From: a virus
DNA: 34,254 nucleotides
Direction: 5' to 3' (one strand)
IMG/VR virus record: IMGVR_UViG_3300020470_000095
Coordinates: 1 to 34,254 of that record
The notes beneath the pieces were generated by a model. It saw only the letters and a program-made list of their open reading frames with translations. It was not told where the DNA came from and did not search any database. The position numbers were made by a program, and so were the translations under genes. Of the stretch, positions 25,089 to 30,502 are shown piece after piece. The first letter of the stretch is position 1. Each line of letters begins with the position of its first letter.

Positions 25089-27749
25089 TTATTTAGTGAT
25101 GTCAGATATGATTCTTAGACTAGAAATAGGCATTGTGACTCTTCTATCTGTTCTCTTATGTGAGCCATCTTCCATTATTGCCCAGACCTGCATAGTAGCT
25201 TCTTTATCCTGACTATTTACAGATACAACAACACCGTGAACTACTGATGGTGGTTGTGGACTTTTATCTATACTCCAAGATACAGATTGACCTGTTCTAA
25301 CAGATTCTGCTTTCTTACCTCTTTTTTTTGCTGGATGTCCTGCTGGTAAAAGATCGGTGTCATAAGGTGTTCTTTTAAATCTACCAGTTCTTAATGCTCT
25401 CAAAAACCCGTTAACTCTGGCTAACGCCCACTGGTCAGCAGACCTAACGTTACCTCTAACTGAACCCGGATTTGTTCTGTAAGCTCCAACACCTCTATTA
25501 AATACTTTAGCTAAAGTTCCTGTTGTTGTTCTAAACTTAGGATTACCTGCGTTATGCTTAGTTACTTTATCTGCTAAAATTTTTCTAATTCTTGCAGATA
25601 CGGCTTTCATCGCCATTTCATCAGCTAGGTCAGCAGCTTTCTTTCTACGTTCTCTAACAAGTTTTTTTCTTTCAGAAATAATTTCTTTCATTTTTGATTC
25701 GCCTATATTGAGAACACCACCCCATTTGATAGCAGCTATAACACCATTTAATCTTTTATCGTTTTGATGTCTACCCATATAACGTTCTCTTCTTCTTACC
25801 CAGTTAAGAACAGATTCACTTCTATCACCTGATTGATATGCAGTCCATCTTCTAAAAGCATCATTGCCTGTAAATGAAGTTGGAGGGTTGCCGCCATTGC
25901 CAGCCATTCTCCAGATCTCTCCCCAGTTCTCTTTTAAGTCTTTTGCATAAGCATAAGGAAATTGTTTATATTTTGAATTTGTAATTCTAACAGCTTGATT
26001 CATACCCGGACTTGGAAAGTTAGTGTCATCTTTTGCTTTTTCTTCTGGACTATGCAAATCGTCACCTCTCTCGTACATTGCTTCTGCCTCTTCTAAGCTT
26101 ACCTTAAGTTCCTCAACCATTTTGTCTATATAAGATTTTTTTGTATTTTCATAAGAGTCGTGAGAAGCACAAGGCATATAATAAGTCATACCTTCTATTT
26201 CGTGTTCGTGAGAACCTTCACAGCCTATTTGCTTTGCTCTTTCTTCTGCAGCCTCTCTACTAACAAACATATCCATACCTCTTGTAGGTCTTGTTCTTAT
26301 TGTTTGCCTAGTGGACTCTGGAGCTCCATCACCTGTGTCCATAACATCTTTAGTTTCTACATCTTCTTCTAAACCAAATGTTTGATCAATTCTTGCAGGA
26401 GGTATCTCTAAAGGATCATCTTCCCCAACAGGTACACTTGGGTCTTCTGCATCTTCTTGAGCAGGTTTACCAGTTGCTTCAACTTGTTGCATATTAAGTG
26501 GTCTTAAATAAACATTGTGAGAATCATCAGCAGCTAAGCCAACTGCATTTCTAGCTTCACCTATTGTTGCCCAACCACCTGAAACAGCAGTGTTCATTCT
26601 TTTATAAAGTTCATCTTGATCTTGTGATAATGCTCTTACATCTTCTACTTGATATTTACAATATACATTGTCATTGTCATCAAACTCTGGCAATAATTGA
26701 TATGTAAGTTCTTCTGCAACTGTTCTCCATAAAGGAACAAGTTTTTGTTCTGTAAAATATTCTCTTAGTTCTCTTGTATTATTATAAGTTGCTGAATTTA
26801 AACCAGCTCCTAATCCTGCAAGAACAGCAGGTACACCCATAACAGCTGCAACTCTTTCTTCAGGCAATCTTCTAAGTTCAATTAAGTTCATATCTGCAGG
26901 GCTAAAAGAAACTACATCAATATTCATAGCTCCAGTAAGAACCATTGGCATACCTCTATTAGCACCACCAAATTTAGATTTATACATCTCTGAAATAGCT
27001 TCTGCTTCTTCTCTAGTTGGACCACCCATAGCATCTGATGAAGGAGAAAGTATAACTCCCGGTATTGCCATATTGTGTAATAAAGCAGTAGCATATTGAC
27101 CTGCTGCTTCGTCTCCAAGTATTTCTCTAAGAACAGTTTTTATAGGTGCATATCCTTTTCTATGATCGTTAGGGTCTATACCTGTTCTAATGTGAATTAC
27201 ATCTTTAGTTGGTAAATCAACTGTGTCTGTAGTTGGTGTGTATTCGTAATGAGTAATCAATCTTTCTGTATTGCCTTTTGGATTTACAAAAGCAGGCATA
27301 AGAGGAACTAGTTGTACAACTTGTCCTTTTTTATTTCTGTTTTTATAAAGATAAGCATCTCCTTCTACGCTAATAGCAGACACTAAGTAATGTGAAAGTA
27401 TTGCACCAGACATAAAAGGATTAGGTCTTTTAAATAATTTTGAAACAGGATGTTTAGCAAGAACTATATCTTGACCAACTTCATCTTCCTTCATAACATT
27501 TAATTTTGGTTCAGCAAAAGCTGTAGCCAAAACAGAAAGACAAGCGGCAACTGCGGAGTTACCAGAACCATTGCCAATGTCTTCTAATTTATCAGAAGGA
27601 AAGTATCCTGATTGTGTATTGTATCCATATACAGATCTATCTAGCGCTGACGCTAGTGATTGATTATAATTTAATCTTTTTAATTCTTCTCTCCCAGAAG
27701 GAGTGAAACGTTTCGTAAATCTTTGAAACGCGTTTAACTCTTCAGCCAT
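25089..27749 (-). CDS. Portal protein with long C-terminal extension
   Basis: 886 aa; AGGAGATAA precedes the ATG. Residues 1 to about 430 are an HK97-type portal: GNGSGNSAVAACLSVLATAF near the start, RPNPFMSGA, EGDAYLYKNR, the stretch ending VIHIRTG, and MGVPAVLAGLG. The portal dodecamer is the DNA channel. HK97-type portals are usually 380-480 aa, so the second half is extra. It holds a segment GCEGSHEHEIEGMTYYMPC (about 507-525), a domain FPYAYAKDLKENWGEIWRMAG followed by Trp/Arg-rich helices (about 605-715), a segment GVGAYRTNPGSVRG...QWALARVN (about 743-806), and a small beta domain (about 819-884) resembling the hypervirulence-associated TUDOR-like family. I recall these modules in other phage proteins, not usually on a portal. 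Whether the extension is cleaved off is unknown. Confidence 0.88.
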   Translation of the reverse strand: MAEELNAFQRFTKRFTPSGREELKRLNYNQSLASALDRSVYGYNTQSGYFPSDKLEDIGNGSGNSAVAACLSVLATAFAEPKLNVMKEDEVGQDIVLAKHPVSKLFKRPNPFMSGAILSHYLVSAISVEGDAYLYKNRNKKGQVVQLVPLMPAFVNPKGNTERLITHYEYTPTTDTVDLPTKDVIHIRTGIDPNDHRKGYAPIKTVLREILGDEAAGQYATALLHNMAIPGVILSPSSDAMGGPTREEAEAISEMYKSKFGGANRGMPMVLTGAMNIDVVSFSPADMNLIELRRLPEERVAAVMGVPAVLAGLGAGLNSATYNNTRELREYFTEQKLVPLWRTVAEELTYQLLPEFDDNDNVYCKYQVEDVRALSQDQDELYKRMNTAVSGGWATIGEARNAVGLAADDSHNVYLRPLNMQQVEATGKPAQEDAEDPSVPVGEDDPLEIPPARIDQTFGLEEDVETKDVMDTGDGAPESTRQTIRTRPTRGMDMFVSREAAEERAKQIGCEGSHEHEIEGMTYYMPCASHDSYENTKKSYIDKMVEELKVSLEEAEAMYERGDDLHSPEEKAKDDTNFPSPGMNQAVRITNSKYKQFPYAYAKDLKENWGEIWRMAGNGGNPPTSFTGNDAFRRWTAYQSGDRSESVLNWVRRRERYMGRHQNDKRLNGVIAAIKWGGVLNIGESKMKEIISERKKLVRERRKKAADLADEMAMKAVSARIRKILADKVTKHNAGNPKFRTTTGTLAKVFNRGVGAYRTNPGSVRGNVRSADQWALARVNGFLRALRTGRFKRTPYDTDLLPAGHPAKKRGKKAESVRTGQSVSWSIDKSPQPPSVVHGVVVSVNSQDKEATMQVWAIMEDGSHKRTDRRVTMPISSLRIISDITK

Positions 27750-27761
27750 TTATCTCCTAAA

Positions 27762-28991
27762 CTAATAAGCATTCCATTGCCTACGCTCATTCAAGTTCAG
27801 GACACCGTATCCAAGCGCATCAACCATATCATCGTGTGCTCCAACAGGAAAAGTAAATAACTCTCTTTCCATATCATCGAGCCAAGGAGCGTCACCCTTA
27901 AAATAGACATCTCCAGACTCCATTCTAGCACTAAGTGTCAATGCTCGCGCAACTTTATCCTTATCAGGTTTAACTTCTTTAACACGCATTCCTTGACGTT
28001 TTGCCATTTGTATTAAAGAAAGTTGAAAACCTTGACGTTCCATAGTCACCCATCCTGCTTGATGTTTATCGATCATTCTTTTTATCGCACTTAAAATATC
28101 TGGTCCTTCAAACCTTTGTCTTAAACAATCAAGGACAATCATTTTATTATCCTTTGTTAAAGCAACAGCAATGATAGCAGTATAATCAGCATCTTCTTCC
28201 ATTGACGTTGCAATATCTGTAGCTAAAAATATAGTACAATCTTTTTTAAAATACGTTTCACTATCTAAAACAAAATCTCCATTATCATCATAATTCCAAT
28301 ATTTCATCCACTCAGGTTTAATCATACCTTGACCAGCTTCAACAAACTCTGCCATATACTCTTGAGCAAAAACAATAGAACCAACTTCTGTTTTAGCTTG
28401 GTCTACTTCATCAGGATCAATTCTTGGATTATCATAAGTTGAAAATCTAAATCTTTCCCAGTTAGGTGCTTCTCCTGCTGTTTCCCATAAATTATAAAAC
28501 CAGTTATTCATACCCATAGGTGTGCTAATAAATAAAGCAGAACCTTTTCTTTCAGTAAGAGTAGGACGTAATACTTCTTGCCAAACATCAGGTTTAACAA
28601 ATGCAGCTTCATCCATAACAATAAAATCTAAACCTTCACCTCTAAGCCTTTGTGGATTGTCAGCTGACCTAACAGCTATTTGACCACCATTTGCTAATGT
28701 AAATTCCATATTAACAATAGATATAGTAGGTTCTATTTCTTTAGGAAAAGATTGAGTAGTAGCAGCTATATCTCTCCATCCAACTCTAGCTATAGCAAAT
28801 GTAGGTGCTACCCACCAAGCACGACCACCTCGGAGTGCCACTTCCATACACATTTGTACACCAAGTCGTGTTTTACCAAATCGTCTACCAGCACAAAGTA
28901 TTTTCCAACGAGCATCGGAATCAAATACTTGTTGTTGTGCTTTATGTAAAGGAGGCAGTTTAGGAACGTATAGTTGAGATTCAATTACCAT
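27762..28991 (-). CDS. terL: Terminase large subunit
   Basis: 409 aa from the ATG at 28991, which has AAGGGA seven bases upstream; in-frame ATGs at 29015 and 29066 lack ribosome sites. N-terminal ATPase: Walker A CAGRRFGKTRLG (about residues 33-44, Lys40) and Walker B LDFIVMDEAAF (about 123-133) with the catalytic Glu, then a coupling motif SALFISTPMG. C-terminal RNase H-like nuclease: FLATDIATSMEEDADYTAII supplies the first acidic cluster and GAHDDMVDALGYG the last. The enzyme cuts concatemers and pumps DNA into the prohead through the portal, whose gene starts 12 bases downstream. Length and motifs are normal. Very confident. Confidence 0.96.
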   Translation of the reverse strand: MVIESQLYVPKLPPLHKAQQQVFDSDARWKILCAGRRFGKTRLGVQMCMEVALRGGRAWWVAPTFAIARVGWRDIAATTQSFPKEIEPTISIVNMEFTLANGGQIAVRSADNPQRLRGEGLDFIVMDEAAFVKPDVWQEVLRPTLTERKGSALFISTPMGMNNWFYNLWETAGEAPNWERFRFSTYDNPRIDPDEVDQAKTEVGSIVFAQEYMAEFVEAGQGMIKPEWMKYWNYDDNGDFVLDSETYFKKDCTIFLATDIATSMEEDADYTAIIAVALTKDNKMIVLDCLRQRFEGPDILSAIKRMIDKHQAGWVTMERQGFQLSLIQMAKRQGMRVKEVKPDKDKVARALTLSARMESGDVYFKGDAPWLDDMERELFTFPVGAHDDMVDALGYGVLNLNERRQWNAY

Positions 28992-29172
28992 ATGGCTATC
29001 CCTTGGGACAGCCATTGATGGGAGGAAGTCGGAGTGGAAGACCGACAAATATATACTACCATACAAGACCTTTTCTTAGTTACTGTTTTTATTATAATAC
29101 TCTCCTCTCATCTTATCTTATCTCTTCTTCTCTCCTCTCCTCTAGATGCGTTTATAACGCGTTAGTAACGCG
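28992..29172 (-). promoter_or_regulatory. Non-coding terL leader: purine tract, -10-like box, hairpins
   Basis: This stretch between the FmdB-like gene and my terL start contains, in minus-strand order, a purine-rich tract (29143-29100, uninterrupted purines over 29143-29121), then TATAAT at 29096-29091, which could start a transcript near 29084. A short GTCGG/CCGAC hairpin (29028-29046) follows, then the hairpin over the terL ribosome site. No -35 box is evident. It could be a promoter leader, a packaging site, or both. The open frame through part of it (to 29066) has no good start. Confidence 0.45.
28994..29013 (-). promoter_or_regulatory. Hairpin sequestering the terL Shine-Dalgarno
   Basis: Minus-strand RNA folds GGCTGTCC / GGATAGCC around the loop CAAG, with one G-U pair that exists only in this strand's RNA (the other strand has an A-C mismatch). 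The AAGGGA ribosome site lies in the loop and 3' arm, and the ATG at 28991 follows the stem almost directly. This would hold back large-terminase translation until opened (inference). Confidence 0.45.
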
Positions 29173-29176
29173 TTAC
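29155..29176. repeat. Tandem perfect palindromes TAACGCGTTA, 11-bp period
   Basis: Two copies of the 10-bp perfect palindrome TAACGCGTTA at 29155-29164 and 29166-29175 (extended to GTAACGCGTTAC), spaced 11 bp, about one helical turn. A degenerate third copy (TGCGTT core) follows in phase at about 29144-29153. They overlap the end of the FmdB-like gene and precede the terL leader. Looks like an operator or iteron-type binding site; no protein is assigned. Confidence 0.6.
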
Positions 29177-29418
29177 CATTTATATTTTATTTTCTTAGCT
29201 TCGTTATATTGTTTAAAAGATTTTTCACTAAGATCACTAGGGTCTCCATTCCAATCTACATCTACAGTAGTCTCAAACATAACATTTTTGGAAATTTGTC
29301 TTTGTGTATCACTATCACAACGTATACACGTAATGACAGGATCTTCTGTTATTTTGTGAGTAACCTCGAACATTTGTTCGCATACTTTACTAAGGCATTT
29401 ATATTCGTATCTAGGCAT
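29173..29418 (-). CDS. FmdB-type zinc-ribbon protein
   Basis: 81 aa from the ATG at 29418 (MPRYEYKCLSKVCEQMFEV). An upstream in-frame ATG at 29490 would add 24 residues that read as another gene's shadow. The start MPRYEYKC, the four Cys (KCLSKVC and TCIRC) and the phrase FEVTHKITEDPVITC are the signature of the FmdB putative regulatory / zinc-ribbon family, usually about 60-110 aa. The C-terminal half is FETTVDVDWNGDPSDLSEKS then a Lys-rich end. Such proteins are small nucleic-acid-binding or regulatory candidates; the phage role is unknown. The stop codon lies inside tandem TAACGCGTTA palindromes. Confidence 0.75.
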   Translation of the reverse strand: MPRYEYKCLSKVCEQMFEVTHKITEDPVITCIRCDSDTQRQISKNVMFETTVDVDWNGDPSDLSEKSFKQYNEAKKIKYKW

Positions 29419-29551
29419 CTTGATCTTCGCATAATGTGTACAAGTAATCAAAATATTGATTTCTTGTTTCTTTAGGTGTCCACATAACAATCATTGCAGC
29501 GGCATATTCTAATATTTTTTTTATTTTTTTATCGGCAGCTTTCTCCGGCAA
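29411..29551 (-). CDS. 46-aa TTG-start microprotein
   Basis: A TTG at 29551 is preceded five bases upstream by a strong AAGGAGGAG, which decides the start. The peptide begins MPEKAADKKIKKILEYAAAM and ends YLYTLCEDQDA; it is probably a short helical protein. It overlaps the end of the zinc-ribbon gene by 23 bases and its TAG overlaps the ATG of the FmdB-like gene by eight bases. This overlap at both ends plus the strong ribosome site support a real gene. I recognise no family. Confidence 0.6.
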   Translation of the reverse strand: MPEKAADKKIKKILEYAAAMIVMWTPKETRNQYFDYLYTLCEDQDA

Positions 29552-29669
29552 TTTCTCCTCCTTCACAACAGGCTATTGCTTTTTGTTTATAAACAATGCA
29601 ATCTTTATTATAACAGTATAACCCAGCGTGGATTTCTATTAATAGAATTTGACAGACAGGGCAGTTCAC
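29529..29669 (-). CDS. 46-aa zinc-ribbon-like protein
   Basis: I place the start at the GTG at 29669, which overlaps the upstream TGA as GTGA; the longer in-frame ATG at 29717 would overlap the membrane-protein gene by 52 bases. The peptide reads MNCPVCQILLIEIHAGLYCY then NKDC, followed by a Lys/Glu-rich tail with CC and a final SCR. CPVC and YCYNKDC form a plausible zinc site of the C-x2-C / C-x4-C type, as in short zinc ribbons. No own Shine-Dalgarno is seen, consistent with coupling. Partner and function unknown. Confidence 0.6.
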   Translation of the reverse strand: MNCPVCQILLIEIHAGLYCYNKDCIVYKQKAIACCEGGEIAGESCR

Positions 29670-29857
29670 ATTACAGATTGCACTAAAACTACTAGTGCTG
29701 AAACTGCAACTACCCAACCACTTAGTTCGGCTCTTGAAATCTTTGTGTTAGTTTTTTCGTGTAAATCATCTATGCGTTCATTAATTTTATCTTGACCTTC
29801 AAGAATCATTACTAACATTTCTTTTTGTGTAAATCCGTTTGTTTTATGATCGCTCAT
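29666..29857 (-). CDS. Small coiled-coil, single-span membrane protein
   Basis: 63 aa. Residues 1-42 are charged and helical (EMLVMILEGQDKINERIDDL, then HEKTNTKISRAEL), and residues 46-62 are one hydrophobic span, SGWVVAVSALVVLVQSVM. This layout matches small phage hemolysin XhlA-like or holin-accessory proteins: cytoplasmic coiled coil plus C-terminal membrane anchor. It overlaps the holin-like gene by ATGA and the following zinc-ribbon gene by GTGA, so the three are probably translated as a coupled set. Function in lysis control is inferred from context. Confidence 0.6.
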   Translation of the reverse strand: MSDHKTNGFTQKEMLVMILEGQDKINERIDDLHEKTNTKISRAELSGWVVAVSALVVLVQSVM

Positions 29858-30102
29858 TTTTTCCCCGTAAAAGCTTCGTTTATTTCTTCTAGTGTTAGTT
29901 TGCCGTCATCCAAGAAACCTCTAGCTAATCCTTCAGTTACCTTGGCGACACCCAAAGCACCGGCTAGAAGCACAGAGCTTAGGGTGTCAATACCGATTAT
30001 GCTACCCGCTCCAATAATTGCTAAACCATTAGCAACAAATACTGCAATCATTCTTGCAAATATCATTCTTATTTTCTCAGTGGTAGTTAAACCGTTAGGC
30101 AT
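29854..30102 (-). CDS. Holin-like membrane protein with EF-hand-like tail
   Basis: 82 aa. The middle is hydrophobic (about residues 12-55, two possible spans, GLAIIGAGSIIGIDTLSSVL and a Gly/Ala-rich segment). The tail is acidic, FLDDGKLTLEEINEAF, resembling a single EF-hand loop. Small holin-like proteins with a DDGKLT-EEIN tail occur in other phages (remembered, not searched). GGAGG lies about ten bases upstream of the ATG. The stop overlaps the next start (ATGA), indicating coupled translation. Holins perforate the inner membrane at lysis; no endolysin is visible nearby, so the lysis role is inference from size, topology and grouping. Confidence 0.6.
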   Translation of the reverse strand: MPNGLTTTEKIRMIFARMIAVFVANGLAIIGAGSIIGIDTLSSVLLAGALGVAKVTEGLARGFLDDGKLTLEEINEAFTGKK

Positions 30103-30105
30103 TAT

Positions 30106-30144
30106 TTAGTTACCTCCGCAACAACCGTTTCCACAGCAGTCCAT
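30106..30144 (-). CDS. 12-aa Cys/Gly micro-ORF
   Basis: Reads MDCCGNGCCGGN then TAA. It fills the gap between two genes with almost no slack: its ATG begins one base after the upstream stop (30146) and its TAA ends three bases before the next ATG (30102). The peptide is two CCG(N)G units, four Cys in twelve residues, which suggests metal or thiol chemistry if made. Its own Shine-Dalgarno is weak (GAGA), so it would depend on coupling; the next gene's GGAGG lies inside it. The alternative is a chance reading of a ribosome-site spacer. Confidence 0.45.
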   Translation of the reverse strand: MDCCGNGCCGGN

Positions 30145-30145
30145 A

Positions 30146-30502
30146 TTAGTCTCTCAATCTGATAGTCAATAACCAAATTACTGTAGATATGACTATCGCT
30201 ATACCTACAATATCTTGTGCTGTTCCGGTTAGTGTAAACCAAGCTATAAAGAAACCAAGTAGAGTAAATATCTGAGCTATAGATTCTTTTACTGCATCGA
30301 TCAACCATTTACCGAAAACTTTTAATAAGCTTGGAATTGATTTTACGAACTTAATTAATTTTCTCCAAGACCACTTGAAAGAAACAACTATACCTTTGTA
30401 AGTTTTTTTCAAACTAAACCATAAGCCTTTTATTGAATTAAGGACTATATAGTAAGGTAGTCCGATTAAATCATTCAAACCATTTATAATTTTTTTAATC
30501 AC
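30146..30502 (-). CDS. Small basic membrane protein, holin candidate
   Basis: 118 aa, GTG start with AGGAG seven bases upstream; start and upstream stop share one base (TAGTG). The N-terminal two thirds are amphipathic and strongly basic with many Lys and Trp (for example LIKFVKSIPSLLKVFGKWL). The C-terminal third has two hydrophobic spans, roughly residues 77-93 and 97-114, ending in RLRD. A small two-span membrane protein next to two other small membrane proteins suggests a lysis cassette (holin or antiholin), but I recognise no named holin family. It is immediately followed, one base after its stop, by a 12-codon Cys-rich ORF. Confidence 0.6.
   Translation of the reverse strand: MIKKIINGLNDLIGLPYYIVLNSIKGLWFSLKKTYKGIVVSFKWSWRKLIKFVKSIPSLLKVFGKWLIDAVKESIAQIFTLLGFFIAWFTLTGTAQDIVGIAIVISTVIWLLTIRLRD

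Noticed and set aside
28992-29066. 25-residue N-terminal extension of the large terminase
   Set aside because: The upstream ATGs at 29066 and 29015 lack ribosome sites and the added residues do not resemble terminase N-termini.
29670-29717. 16-residue extension of the 46-aa zinc-ribbon protein
   Set aside because: It overlaps the membrane span codons of the upstream gene by 52 bases with no ribosome site; the GTGA junction is a better start.
30102-30308. 68-codon minus-strand frame overlapping the 118-aa membrane protein
   Set aside because: Composition (Tyr/Ser/Arg runs) is that of a shadow frame; no ribosome site, and the packed arrangement of the 118-aa gene, micro-ORF and holin-like gene leaves no room for it.
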